Source: Mucor racemosus (lineage: Eukaryota > Mucoromycota > Mucoromycetes > Mucorales > Mucoraceae). From it: a DNA stretch of 64,000 nucleotides. This document shows, one piece after another, positions 10,973 to 24,026 of the stretch. The DNA lies in the NCBI GenBank assembly GCA_027405735.1, contig JAPEHQ010000024.1, positions 310,001-374,000 on the forward strand. Reading direction: 5' to 3'. Positions within the stretch are counted from its first letter, which is position 1. Each line of letters starts with the position of its first letter. The translations under genes were made by a program, and so were the position numbers. The notes beneath the pieces were generated by a model. It saw only the letters and a list, made by a program, of their open reading frames with translations, ran no database searches and was not told the origin of the DNA.

Positions 10973-11982
10973 TTAAATATCTGTAGATGCAGCCAACAAA
11001 TCGGCAAAACGAGTAACCATGCGTTGCATATCGTTTGATCTTCTAGCACTGGTTTCTAACACTTCAGCATGATTGGCAAATGTCTTTTCAGTGTCCTCTT
11101 CAGTATCTTCTTTGGTAGTCAATCCCAATTCTCTCATAACTTCTAATTTGGCATCTTTTCCTCTTGCTCTAACAACATCATTGGTAATCAAACTAATACC
11201 CAAAACTTTAATACCAGCATGACGGGCAATAACAACTTCAGGAATGGTTGACATACCAACAGCATCAGCACCAATTGATGCTAAATAGCGAGCTTCTACA
11301 CGTGTCTCGAAGCTAGGACCTGAAACCATACAATACACACCTTCACGAATATCATTTTGATCAATTCCTACTTCAAATGCGGCCTTGAAAGCTAATTTGC
11401 GAAGGGAATATGTGTATGCATCTGAAACTGCAGGAAAACGTGGGCCAAAAAAGTCAAAGTTATGACCTACAAGTGGGTTATTACCAACCAAGCCGGGAAT
11501 AGACAGATGGTCATTGATGATCATCAAATCACCAACTTTGTGTTGAGGTTGAAGACCACCGCAAGCATTTGTGACAATAAGATATTTGACGCCCATCAAA
11601 GACATTACACGGACAGGTAACGTACATTGGAGCATACTATGTCCTTCATAGAAATGGAAACGACCAACCATGAAAACAGTAGGAATACGAGATTCACCCA
11701 AATGGCCAAACACAAGTTTACCAGCATGACCAACGACTAATTAATATTTTAAATATCATCCCATTTCGACTCTCTAATTTGCGCTTTACCTGTGCTTACA
11801 ACAAAACCAGGAATATCCTTGTACAAAAATTCGACTTTGGTGGATTGGTCGATGGTTTCTACAAGACCACCTAAGCCTGAACCACAAATAACACCAAGCT
11901 CTACATTTTGAAATTCTTTGGGAAGATTAGAAGTGAGATAATCAGCACTTGCTTGGTAAGTAGCTTCGGTAATGGTGGCCAT
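10973..11982 (-). CDS. PNP1: Purine nucleoside phosphorylase (trimeric type)
   Basis: Exon 1 is 11790-11982 and exon 2 is 10973-11736, separated by a 53-bp intron, giving 318 residues. The join creates STVVGHAGKLVFG, which matches the family. The enzyme cleaves inosine and guanosine with phosphate in purine salvage and, in fungi, is also tied to nicotinamide riboside use. Seen motifs: phosphate loop GSGLGG (34-39), GRFHFYEG (89-96), TNACGG (about 120-125), SGPSFETRVE with the base-binding Glu, MSTIPEV, and SLITND with the purine-contacting Asn. The first ATG in frame at 11982 gives the usual N-terminus. No targeting signal is seen, so it is likely cytosolic. Confidence 0.96.
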
Positions 11983-13500
11983 AATTATATATGAAATGAG
12001 ATTTAGAAAATTGAAAAAGAAGTTGTTTTAACGACAAAACGGGGAAGTTGAAATACAACACGATAACGTAGTGGTACGTCTTCTTCATAACCGAAATAAT
12101 CGGCATATCAATTAGACTATTTATATTGTTTGATAATGGTGTACCTTTTTTTTTGAATGACCTAAAATCGTGGGAAGACAAAAGGTACAACAAAGATTAC
12201 AGTAAAATCAAAGACAGAGAAAAATACCATTTAATTGATAGTCTTTTTTTATAAAAATATACTGAATAGATACCTATCTATAGTATATCTATACTTGTTA
12301 CTTTACAACACACAAGATAGAGCTGTGAATTAATATCCTTAGCGTTTGTTGGATCAAAGTTAGCGAGTCTTAATTTGATGCATGCATTTTGCGTAACCTG
12401 GTCATACAATACACTGATCCCGGATTTCATGACCATGTGAAAAAGATGCTTGCGTTTGCGAACTTCAATTTACTGCTGTAGCGAATACATACTTGAAAAT
12501 CCTAATTCCATGATTATACTCCCTATATATTTTGGTCTTCTGACCTGAATGTGTACTTTCTATTCCAAACAACAGTATTTTAAAAGCGGTAAAACGCTTT
12601 CATTATATAAATTATCAATTTTATTCGGAAACACACAGATGAGCCACAAAAAAAAAAAAAAGTTTCGATCCTTCAACTATCTTAAAGTCTCAAAACAACC
12701 ATTTTTTGTGCAGGAAGTAGTTCTTCTGCAAAAGCATTTCTCACTAAGATATAGCGGGCCAAAGTCGGTAATTTTAAGTAGTAAAAATTTTGTGAAGGAT
12801 TAGTTTTCAATTGTGAGGCACGTTTAATAGAAATAAAAGTAATCATATTAAAATCTGTTATTGCAGTTACACTCATATATATATATATATATATTGTTGG
12901 AGTAAAAAGGTTGATAGCAATTGTAGAATCAAGTATTTCTTTTTGGTGATTTTAGGCCGTGGCAAGTGCCAAAACTAGGTCAAAATCGCATTTCAGTACG
13001 TGATATCTAACTTTTGGATATGACAAACTCTGGAATCATAATTTAAGACAGGAAATAGCATAAACATTATGATGAATCTGCTCAAAAGCATGCAAAAAAG
13101 AGGCAGCATCGATTCTTTTTGTGTAATTCCGAGCACCCCGCAACAGAAATTGAATGAACCAAATTTCAAAATGTGAATTCCAAAAGAAGATAGTCAATCC
13201 CAGTGCTTTGAGATATATACCAAAACTGTTTGACATAAACTTAAGTGCCCCTTGAGTTATATAGCCATCAATGACATTCATCATCAAATAAATATAGTAA
13301 TTGGTCTACATCATAGAACAAAGAAAGCGATCAACATCAACAAACGTTCAATCCCAGATTCTAAACAAACAATAGAAAAAACGAGGAGAAATGCTTGTTT
13401 CTTTCTTTTCTTTACACAATAGATAAAAGACTGTCTATAGAAATGATACTGATTGAATGTTCAAGATAGCATTATGTGATATTGAATTGTAATCATAGTT
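11983..13500. other. PNP upstream region and AT-rich desert
   Basis: The first 200 bp should hold the PNP promoter. No gene is supported beyond it. An (AT)n microsatellite lies at about 12876-12894. Confidence 0.4.
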
Positions 13501-13529
13501 AACTGAAATGCCGGAATCATCTTTTTGTA

Positions 13530-14015
13530 GGAGTACAAAAGCTGATGTTCATACAGTTTATCTTGTCACTATGCTTATAAAGAATCCTGAGGTTCATTCG
13601 CCAGATGTGCTGGCCCCAGTGATTTGCATTTTTCCAGTTTCGATTGCGACCTCATCGATTGATCTCCTTTCGCTAAAATAGGTACAGGCAATAATTTGGA
13701 TCAACATCATACATAAAACAATGATTTGCTTTCAAATTGCTCGAGGCTGCATCGAGAGGAATGCCAGAGGCCATTAAAACAACTGTTTTCGACACAATAC
13801 GGCTAATTGCTGCTTGTAGCTATGCCTGATGATGATTACACTTTGCTGAAATCTTAGAGAAGCCCAAGGAAGATATCCGCTTACCAGAATCGAAGATGTT
13901 TTTGGATCACGCGAGTCGACACTGGCAGTGATTCAAATCACCATCGGCAACCAGGTTTTATGAGTACTTGGATAGTGCAATCATCAATAGATTATTATGT
14001 GTTATTGACCTGTAA
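13530..14015 (+). pseudogene. Decayed protein-coding relic, family unknown
   Basis: Several stretches on the plus strand read as protein-like sequence broken by stops. One runs from about 13535 (TKADVHTVYLVTMLIKNPEV) to a stop near 13677. Another from about 13745 includes RGMPEAIKTTVFDTIRLIAA, followed by three consecutive stops. A third near 13850-14010 includes KPKEDIRLPESKMFLDH and ATRFYEYLDSAIINRLLCVI. Amphipathic spacing and codon choice look coding, but there is no open frame. I do not recognise the family. Confidence 0.4.
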
Positions 14016-14329
14016 GTAGCTTTATGGTAATCTGTTTGTAAATCTATCACCCATATAATAATCATTGATCTTTTAAAGGTTTTTATCAACTGAATTTAGT
14101 CAAGGTTTGTAACAATCAATCAGTCAATCTTCCAATTGAAATATCTTGAGGATTACTGGCTCCTCAACAGACCATCATTTCGAAATCACATCAGCAACAT
14201 GTTAGAGGGTAGTCTAGAATCGGTTTATTTTTCAAAGGATGCAATATTGGGCAACCGCTGATGTCCTTGTGATTAATACACATATGCTAGTAAAAGCAAA
14301 TGTAGTTTAAACCCCCATTCCAGTAAAAA

Positions 14330-14645
14330 ATGTAATTGAATTATGAGAACGGCACAATGCTCATGTACAAACCATTTTGTGCCCATACGATCAGCTCAAT
14401 ATGCTCATGGTCAGATTTTTGTATTATGCACACATGCGATTAATGTCATGCACATCGACAGAATCTATAATTCTGCACATACAGGTTTAGCGTTGTTGTG
14501 CTCGTGGGCAGTTTCTTTTGTTGTGCCTATGTGCATCTTGTTATCTTTTTAGCCATATTCAGTGGGCACAACAGCCCAGGCTACAATGTGCAGTCCACCT
14601 GGGCACAACAAAATTACCTTGGGCAGCACAGATTGGCCATAATGA
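14330..14645 (+). repeat. Repeat R1, 3' end only (copy 3)
   Basis: Aligns with 2205-2704 (without the LTR) and 41320-41679. It holds several GTTGTGCC/GGGCACAAC inverted motifs. The CATGT target site used by the family 4 LTR in copy 1 is unoccupied here. Confidence 0.7.
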
Positions 14646-14659
14646 TTAATTATTCTGAC

Positions 14660-14853
14660 TGGCATTAATAGGCTCAAAAAGCATAGTCAAGTGCAATTAT
14701 TGCTATTAAATTGCATGATTTGATATGCAGAAAACTCTTGAAGCATTTGTTAGTTTTTTTCGGCAATGCTACAAATCATCGTTCAATATTATTGAATATT
14801 AATGAATCAGAGAAAACACAGCTGGTAAAAAACTGATACCCAATGTACATCGA
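14660..14853 (+). repeat. Short dispersed repeat R3, copy 1
   Basis: About 190 bp shared with 24376-24496 and 38600-38807. It includes the block ending in AATGTACATCGAGG. It is followed in two of the three places by LTR family 1 sequence. Confidence 0.6.
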
Positions 14854-15009
14854 GGTTCTTGTTAATCGCTGCTGGATACACTTAGTATTCTAGGAGTTTC
14901 TTATATCCGATATCAAGACTTGCACTTCAATGCATGTCGTTGTCAATAGATTGTAAGATGTACTGATACTGTAGAAGGTGATAACGTATGATACTAGTAG
15001 GTGGAACAT
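14854..15009 (-). mobile_element. Fragment of LTR family 1 (inverted)
   Basis: About 155 bp matching the 5' part of the LTR at 36853-37381 in reverse orientation. It ends near ACATAACA where the intact LTR would begin. The other end is fused to repeat R3, so the LTR is truncated. Confidence 0.6.
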
Positions 15010-16309
15010 AACAGCTATTAATAATGTAAAACAATACAAATTGTTTACCACTGGTTCTTTTTTGAGGAAATTAAATAAAAAAATCAGGGCTCCATGTTGA
15101 TTTCTAACGCAGTAAATAATTTATTAATAAACATGTATAGTAATTATTATGCGACTTTATGAACAGAAAATTTTCATGAATAAGATGAAGACAACCTAAT
15201 AAAATAGTGTAAGAATTATAACATTATAACCAAAAGTAGAACCATGTACGATCATATATCATACTTGCTTTTTTCGTCCCAAATTAAAAAGACTGAAGTT
15301 AAAAGAAAATAAATTATACTCGCAGAATTTTTTGGCTCATTCATAAACCCCTGAGGGTGGTTTTAAAAATTGTTTTTTTATAATAGATTAAAGACATGGT
15401 CCACATTTTTGCCACTGATCGTTCTTCCAAAGAAAATGCCGAACAGCCTCCGGAAGCGATCATCTAATAATATTTCCAAGCTGTAAGTTTTTAGAAAAAA
15501 AATCACCGGACAGTCCGGACGCGGCAGTTTAAATGCCTCAAGTTGTGAGATGCAGGAGGTATCGAAACCTCATACAAAAATTAAGGTTCAACTGCATAAC
15601 TAATTATTCAAAGGCTTATTTTATGTAAAGTATAGAAAACAGCATACAACAAAATTAACCTACTAATGACGGTGTTTAACTTGGAAAATATAAGATGGTA
15701 CAACCGGGTTGGAAAAAAATCTACAAAATCACAAATTTGGAAAGATGTATAAAAGTAAAATATGCAAGCTATTCATTTAATTTTAAAAATGCATATCCTT
15801 CTTTGTATTCAAATATATGTTGATATTTTTTATTCATAAAAGATTTACTTATTAATAAACTCTTTTCATATTTTTTTTAAAAAAATAAACGAGTATATAT
15901 CTTGGAAGTTCAGAAAACATTTCATTTTTTAAATTTATCCAGAGGAAGCAAATATTTCATTATTTTTTCATTGCTTACAGCAATTAATCTACCACCAAGA
16001 AAAAATGAATGTATTACCTGCAGGGAATAAAAGTTAATATGCACTATAGTTTCAGTGTCAAATTCTGTATGCTCAATATCATAGTTTGAGCGAGAACACT
16101 GCAACGAAAAATAGTGCTCACTAAAGTGTTTTGTTTTGTCATGAATTAACTCGACTTTTTGCTTGATAAACTTATATCTATTATTATTATTATCAATAAA
16201 AGTTTATTTTTCGGGAGTACTCTTTTAAATCGTCGCAACCGAGCAAATTAACTTCCTTGATGTGCTCATTTATATCACTCTCGTAAATTTTCACGATTGC
16301 GTATATAAT
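15010..16309. other. AT-rich desert
   Basis: No supported gene. A region around 15510-15590 has a weak tRNA-like arm (GAGGTATCGAAACCTC) that does not fold into a full cloverleaf as far as I can judge. Confidence 0.3.
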
Positions 16310-16314
16310 GTTAG

Positions 16315-16662
16315 TGTTGCATCTACAGATCTGGGTGCATTCCTTGTTTAAGATTACGACACAGTTTGATATGTTAAGTTCTACATTGCTGTGTATTATG
16401 TTATGAAGCTTCGTGTATGCAGGAATATGGAACTAGTGTGTTTCACCTAGATTTGATTGGATATATGTATATATATAAATAGACTCATTTAAACAGGTCA
16501 TATAATTAGAGAATGTGAATATAAAAGAAGATGGTTCGATCTTATAATAAAGTTCTTTAGTTTTAGTGTGCTCTTTCATTTTATAGCAGTTTTCCTTTAT
16601 TTTTATTAAATGATTTAGTACATATTTTAGCTTTGAGATTGATATAATCTCCTGGCGTAACA
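16315..16662 (+). mobile_element. Solo LTR, family 3 (348 bp), copy 1
   Basis: Begins TGTTGC and ends GTAACA, flanked by the exact 5-bp duplication GTTAG (16310-16314 and 16663-16667). A TATA box (TATATATATAAATAGAC) lies near 16470. A second, more diverged copy lies at 25046-25406. Confidence 0.88.
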
Positions 16663-17990
16663 GTTAGAGGTATTTAACTGCTTACACGGCGCATATATGA
16701 TTGAATTTATCTTTGTGTATCTTTTTACTGATGAAAGCATGCTTGCCCTAGTCAATTCTGACATGGCGAATTAGTATCATAGAACAGTAATTGTCATTAT
16801 AGTAAAAATTTATTTATTTGAATCACAAATTAGATGTAGAGCTTGTGTATATAAATTTGTTATCTTGTACAACCTGATCAAATGTATTCGAATACCAAGG
16901 AACTTATTGATAAACAAATTCATAAATTTTTATATTCATGAAGAACCAATAACTGTTCCATTTCCCAATGTAAATAGCAACGCAATATATTTAATTAACC
17001 TTTCTAGATATTCATTGGCCAACAGCCATGATCCATCACTTTTATATTCACTACGGCCAAATGTTTCATCTCATGGGCTAATTGATCAGCTTAAACGGGC
17101 TGAAAATCAGACATTGTGCTTATGAAGTAGCCCAAATCTGCTTAAGTTTCAGATCAACATTTTTTTACCAATTATAAAAAGTATTACAACAGCATTAATA
17201 TTAATACTAGAGATACCTGTGGTAAATTAAAGTGCATAAGAGTTACTTTCATTTAAATCGGCCGCTTCATCATTGAGATACAACAGTTTCAAATTATGAG
17301 ATAAAATGAATTCAGCTCATGAGATTCATAAAGAGACCAAATGAGCGCACCAGGTTTTTTGAGCGTTTTTAAGCTTTTTTGTATTTCAAAGGAATTCTTC
17401 AGCTTTATCAACAACTATTACTTGCAGATACATATAACAGTCTATAATGAAAACAAACAGATAAATACAAAGCAATTTATAAATTCAATAAGCTAAAACC
17501 AGATTAAAATAATAAGAATTGATAGTGAATCAATCTTTTAAATAAATACATACCATCACATTATCAATATACATCCACCAACATGAAAAATAACATTTAA
17601 ATATCTGTTCTGGTCATAAACATATAACTGGCTTTTTTTAGTATATATTATTATACTGTTTCTTTTATTTTATGTGCATAAAAGTACGATAATTCACTAT
17701 AGATCCCATCATGTGTAGCTAATAAACATATAAAAAATACAAAAATACACTCTTGATTAATAAATTGTAATTCATTTGTGCGTAATTGCGTTGCTTTTTT
17801 TTAGAGAGTTTTTTTCGCAGTAAAAATGGTATATTAATTGAGGAAGTAATTTCGTTTGCATTAGGACTGTAATAATGGTATGGTAGTCGATACATTTACA
17901 TTAACAGAAATATTGTATATGTAAAGACAAAGAATATTAGGGTAGAGATGTAGGGATTGATCTTTTTAATAGTAATCAGCACTATAGTCT
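16663..17990. other. AT-rich desert with a CACTACGGCC motif
   Basis: No supported gene. CACTACGGCCAAATG at about 17049 is the mirror image of the motif ending repeat units at 2704, 24170 and 41679, and is followed by a CTCATGGGCTAATTGATCAGC segment. It may be one end of a CACTA-like non-autonomous element whose other end I could not place. Confidence 0.35.
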
Positions 17991-17994
17991 GGAT

Positions 17995-19375
17995 TGAGTA
18001 TAAGTAGCATCTTGGTCCCCATAAACTGATTTTGAAGCGTAAAACATCCCACCAAAATCTCCACAAAGATGGATAAACTTGGTACCATCATACTGAATTG
18101 AGTATAAGTAGCATTTTGATCATCTCAAGTTGATTTTTAAGCGTAAAACATTCCACCAACGCCACCATTTAAGATAAATGAACTTGGTACCATCAAACTG
18201 GATTGAGTATAAGTAGCATCTTGGTCACCATAAACTGATTTTGAAGCGTAAAACATCCCACCAAAACCTCCACAAAGATGAATAAACTTGGTACCATTAC
18301 ACTGGATTGGGTATCAGCAACATTTTGATTATTTCAAGCTAATTTTCAAGTGTAAAACATCCCACCAACACCTCCAGTAAGATGAATAAACTTGGTACCA
18401 TCATACTAAATGGAACAGAAGTAGCATTTTGATTACCATAAACTAATTTACAAGTGTAAAACATCCCACCAAAACCTCCACCAAGATGAATAAATTTGGT
18501 ATCATCGTACTGAATTGAATATAAGCAACATTTTGATCATTTCAAGCTGATTTACAAACGTCAAACATCCCACTAAAATCTCAATCAAGATGAATAAACC
18601 TGATATCATCGCATTGAATTGAGTATAAGCAACATTTTGATCATTTCTAGTTGATTTTCAAACGTAAAACATTCCATCAACATCTCCAGTAAGATGAATA
18701 AACTTGGTATCATCACATTGAATTATTTCAGGCTGATTTCCAATGGCAAAACATTCCATCAACAATACCTCCATTAAAATAAGTAACCTTTATATCATCA
18801 TACTGAATGGGATATAAGTATCATTTTGATCACCATAAACTGGTTTACAAGTGTAAAACATTTCACCACACCTCCATCAAAATGAATAAACTTGGTATCA
18901 CCACATTGAATTGAGTATAAGTAGCATCTTGGTCACCATAAACTGATTTTGAAGCGTAAAACATCCCACCAAAACCTCCACAAAGATGAATAAACTTGGT
19001 ATCATAGTACTGAATTGAATATAAGCAACATTTGATCATTTCAAGCTGATTTTTAAGTGTGAAACATCCCACCAATACCTCCATTAAGATAAATAAACTT
19101 GGTACCATCATACTAAATGGAACAGAAGTAACATTTTGATCACCATAAACTAATTTACAAGTGTAAAACATCCCACCAAAACCTCCACCAAGATGAATAA
19201 ATTTGATATCATCGTACTGAATTGAGTAAAAGCAACATTTTGATCATCTCAAGTTGATTTTCAAGTGTAAATCATCCCACCAAAATCTCCATTAAGATGA
19301 ATGAACTTGGTACCATCACACTGAATTAAATATGATAAGCAGCATCGAGCACCATAAACTGATTTACAACCAGTC
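17995..19375. repeat. 104/105-bp minisatellite, about 13 units, two alternating subtypes
   Basis: Unit starts recur at 17996, 18100, 18205 and 18309 and so on, a period of 104-105 bp. Each unit holds conserved blocks such as AAAACATCCCACCAA and AAACTTGGTACCATC. Two subtypes differ in the middle: one with GGTCACCATAAACTGATTTT, the other with GATCATTTCAAGCTGATTTT. They tend to alternate, giving a partial dimeric (about 209 bp) order. The period of about 35 codons gives long minus-strand ORFs (for example 18863-19171), but I see no sign these are expressed. Confidence 0.85.
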
Positions 19376-20240
19376 TTATTTTTAAATAATTCTCTAGGAT
19401 CACTTTTGTAAATGTAATACCATTGAAATGTTTATAATTGATCCACTTTATCCAATATAAGGCTTCTGTAATTTAGTATTTTGGGCTTTGTTGGAACAAA
19501 TTTTGTCATCAATCATACAACTATAAAACTAAGAAAATAGACGCGAAATTATTAATATATTAAGCAGGAGTTGTCATTTCATGTTAATAAATATATATTT
19601 ACCTTGTGAAATAAGCAGTTAGCAGACTTGAATTTTTATACAATTTTTGTTATTAATTTATCATCATAATGAAATAGAGTATTTTATTAATATGCTTAGT
19701 ATAATAATAGTATACAAAAGAAAGATAAGTTGCATGAGGATAGTATTTATGAAGGAATGATAATGAATTTTGGTGTACCCAAGACTGTGATTTTAATGTG
19801 GTAGCACCCTGAATAATATTATACCAACGAGAGACGACGTTTTTCGATTTTTCGATTCTGTATTGTTGTGTAATGTTTAATCAACTAAAAGGTTTAAAAT
19901 AAAAATGTTCCTGTATATCTTAGATATTGAATAATAATAGAAAAAAAAACCAGTGTTAAATGCTTTTTTATTTATGCAAAAACAATTCTTTAAAAATCTT
20001 GAAAGTACATTATACAGTAGTAGTTGTGGGAGCCTGGCTATCATTTTTTTCTCTTCACTAAAATCCTCTTTTGAAGTAGACTTTTTTGTTTTCAATGCAG
20101 TTCCATTGATTGTTTTGATAGAAACTAATTAACAGCAATTCAGAAGGAACCTTCAATATTCACACTCATTTAGCTAATGTAGATGCATCTTGAATGTTTT
20201 TAATGTACTTATTGTCATTATAGCAGTGGTATTCAAAGGT
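19376..20240. other. AT-rich desert
   Basis: Nothing recognised on either strand. Confidence 0.35.
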
Positions 20241-20242
20241 TT

Positions 20243-20445
20243 TTGATACTAGCGAATACGGCCAAAACTAATACAGTTGCAACTTATGATTCTACCATAA
20301 CTATAGTTGAGTTGTTTCAAAAGAAAGAAAACAGCAGTTTTTCTCTTTATGAGACGGAATCTGTTGTTGGATTGGTGAAATATAAAATTGCAGAATCCTC
20401 ATCTACTGTACTTATAGTGTCATTACTTCCAATAATGTCTTTACG
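20243..20445 (+). pseudogene. Coding-like fragment, unknown family
   Basis: The N-terminal part of a longer ORF reads like a real protein segment (TVATYDSTITIVELFQKKEN, then FSLYETESVVGLVKYKIAES). After it the frame runs into poly-T-coded phenylalanine. There is no obvious start context, splice partners or homology that I recognise. It may be an exon relic. Confidence 0.25.
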
Positions 20446-23400
20446 GCAAGTTTGCTTGACACTGCTGGTTCCAACATTTATATATAATCATTTCACGCAT
20501 GCATTGCTTTTTTTTTTTTGTGTTGCAGCCATAATTTTAGGTGCTGCCTATTTTTTTTTTTTTTTTTTTTTTTATTTTCAATTTATTAAACTTCTTGCAG
20601 AAAAAACGCAAGCAATTGCTTTTTAGTCTAATAATTGTAGTAATCAGTCAGCGCTAGCATTTTCAGCAGCCATTTGCGTGCAGAATAATTCGGGAAGGAC
20701 CATTTCAGCACGCTTTCTGCATGGAAACCTATTTTTTCTGCTCGAGCGGAGCTATTTTTTCGATATTTTCTCCATAGTGAGTCAATATGTATATGCTCAC
20801 TTATCATCATTCAATGATATACGCAAAGAGTATTTCAACAATTGTGTACAGGTAGATCATTAACTATGTTATTTATATCATATTTACTATGTAGCAAATT
20901 TGTGAAATTTACTTACGCTCCTGTAATTATTAGTAGTTCGCGTGCAATAATCATGCAAAAATCCCAATGCCTGCATTATCCGCACGGAAAGTTACTGCAG
21001 AAACTGCAGGCCATTGAGATTCCTGCGTAATTTGCAATTGCTTGCGGAAAATATGCAGAAAAATTATCATCCCCATAATAAACTTGGATTGCTTGGCTGT
21101 ACGCTTTCAAATTATACAGAGAAAGTAGCATATATAGCGCAAAATTTAATTTATTTTTCAGAGAAAATTACAAAATTCAATTTTCTGAATTTTTTGATTA
21201 AATAACGCCAATAGACATAAAGATATCTTAAAACACTTATTTAGATGGTTAAATACTATATAAACCTATGTTTATCTATCATATAAAAAAAAGATGTAAA
21301 TTTTTAAATTTATCTAAAAAAAATTATACATTTTCCGCAATTTTAACACCAAAAAAATCAAAAATGTACAGCAGTTTTGAAGCTACTACAAGCTATATTG
21401 CAATGCAAAAGAATATAGTAGAGTTCCCCTTTGTTTACAAAAGAGCCACAAGACTGCTAATAAAAACTTTTCATTATGGTTCAAATCTTTTTTTATTCTT
21501 TTTTTGTATATGTTTATAAGTTACATAAATATGATTTGAATGTAATACATGGATTGAACCCATCAATACACCGGCGGTTTCAAGCTTATTTAATTTTAAA
21601 CAGTCGTATTTGTGCCCCTGGATATCAAGATCACGTTAAAAGAGAAATTACTAGGAATTTGAGCAGAAACACTGGTATTTTTAAAACAAATTATTGGTTC
21701 TTGTACTATTTTATGTGGTATTGCTACGATAGTATTCGACATTTTTGATTTTTATGAATAGATTTTTTATGGTAAATAGTAGTAACTGAAACTAGTAGTA
21801 ACTACTGCTGTATTGATTGATAATGTGTTTTGCATTTCAACTATGTGGATTATCGCTGAAAATAAACGAAAAGGAGGCTGGATTCGGTTTCATGGATATT
21901 GATATTATGAGAAAATGATCAAGGAAATGAGGATATGCTTTGACAAAGTGGTTTAAATGATGGCAGAAAAGGTAATTAAGAGTATTTGGAGCTTTTGTGG
22001 ATCGAGCATATTGCATTTTGCAGCAAAAAAATGACATATATGCAACAATTAGACTTTGTGGGGGAGGGAAATGGTACATATTTTGGATGTAAAATCAACA
22101 TTTTTACTATTAAAAATAAAATAAAAAAAATATCATGTTAAAGAGAAATATTTGGGCTTTATTTTGAATTATACATTGTATAATTGGTTGCGTCAAATTT
22201 GGGTCATAAAAATTAAAATTCATTGTAAAAAGCTTACTTGTCTGGTCAAAACAACATGAAATTGTTATGATTTCGACAATGAAGACATGTCTATTAATGA
22301 TTTGAATCAATAAAAATATATAACCTTGTGATATGCAGATAATAAACTACAAATTTCACTTAAATTTACACTGAATTTATCTCTATTTATGAGCCATTTC
22401 AGGCCATTTCAATTCGGAAATTGCCATTTTTTTTTAGCTAAAGCAATCAACCTCAAAAGTTGTTTTAGTTAAGATAAATTTAATTCAAAATCACTACACG
22501 ATTTACCAATGCAATCCTCGTTACTAATGTACAGTTTGTACGTTTCTCAAAGCAATTTCAATGAGATACTTACAAGATAATGTATTCCAAAGGCAATTTA
22601 GATTATGGTGGCAATTCCCATTGAAGTTTACATTTAAACAAAAAGACACTCGTTTGCATGTAAGAATTTTTGCATCATAGTATAGAGTCAAGAATTTTAT
22701 GTTTGATGGTTTGTGTAGCATATTGCATATTCTGTTTTAGCATTCAATTTAAAAAACAGTACAAAGCAGCCTCAAGATTGGCTCAGTTTGATAATTTAGC
22801 GAGGTTTTATATATTTGAACTAAATAATCTAAAGCCTTGCTATCCATATTAAAAGCATTTTTATTCTCTTTTCTTACGAAAAATATGGGAATGCTCACTT
22901 TTTATATTTTGTATCCTGCTGATTCCCTCTTTTTTGATGTTATTTAACCAGTCAAGCAAACCAGCATTTCTTTGATAGCTATATACTACTATGTATATAC
23001 CTTTCAAAGACTGGCTGACTGACTAGTATGAAATCCAAGAATTCCTAATTTAAGACAGGTAAAGTATAATGCATAATACAATTCCTTTCATCAATCATGC
23101 TTATATACGACAATAACAGTGCTTATCCTTACTTTATTTAGAGATAACCTAACTAAACTACTCATGAAAGTTACAGAAATATACCAAAAGCGGCCAATAG
23201 TGTAAAGTTCAATCATTGCAAAATACAATTGTTTTTATATTGAATACATTTTTTATACTTAGTTTACAGTTTGTGAGCTACAAACATTATATTTGAGCAT
23301 TCATAAACTTTTTCTCATCATGGCCGGCTTCAATCAGTTTGCTTTCGAACATTATCAGGCTTAATTTTATAGAATTAAATTGGCTCATTATCATAATTTG

Positions 23401-23810
23401 GACATAATGTGTTTGTGAAAAAGGTAAAATTCCATAAGAAAAAGGTGTGCTCTGTTCACATGCTGCTTAATAACTTTTTTTTGTTTTTCAATACATAGAT
23501 GGTTGCAAGATTAGATGTTAAGAATATTAATATGTAAGATCATAACATAAATGTGCCAGCAAGTTTAGTTAATTTGTACCGCTAACTAATGCACCATTTT
23601 TTATAGTCTAGATAAATTTGTATTTGATTTGTCTCGGCATGGTAAACTTATTCAACTATCAATTGAATACCATATGCAACTAAATAATAAAATAAATTAT
23701 GGTTTGAAGAATTGTATCTGCAATACATTTATGCCGTTTTTAAGAAAAAAAGCCAAATAAGCCAATAGGCATTATTATATGAGTACAAAAGAGCTTCAAA
23801 TTAAGCATAT
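20446..23810. other. AT-rich desert
   Basis: Poly-T tracts near 20510 and 20555, many short unsupported ORFs, and an imperfect hairpin at 22955-23030. No gene is supported. Confidence 0.35.
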
Positions 23811-24026
23811 GAGTTGAAACGTTTAAGCCCATATAAGCAGTTTGATGAGCATGAGATGAAATGTTTAAGCTCATATAGGCAGTTCGATGAACATATGAGC
23901 TGAAATGTTTAAGCCCATATAAGCAGTTTGATGAGCATGAGATGAAATGTTTAAGCTTATATAGTCAGTTCAATGAGCATATGAGGTGAAATGTTTAAGC
24001 CCATATAGACAGTTGGATGAGCATAT
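23811..24026 (+). repeat. Tandem array, five units of 42-44 bp
   Basis: Units begin at 23811, 23853, 23897, 23939 and 23983, each like GAGNTGAAATGTTTAAGCCC followed by ATATARGCAGTTNGATGAGC. Unit length alternates between 42 and 44 bp depending on whether AT is present at the end. Confidence 0.8.

Noticed and set aside
15510..15590. tRNA-like sequence with GAGGTATCGAAACCTC
   Set aside because: The loop is 6 nt instead of 7 and the other arms do not pair.
18863..19171. 102-residue minus ORF in the 104-bp minisatellite
   Set aside because: It follows from the unit being close to 35 codons. Neighbouring units break the frame.
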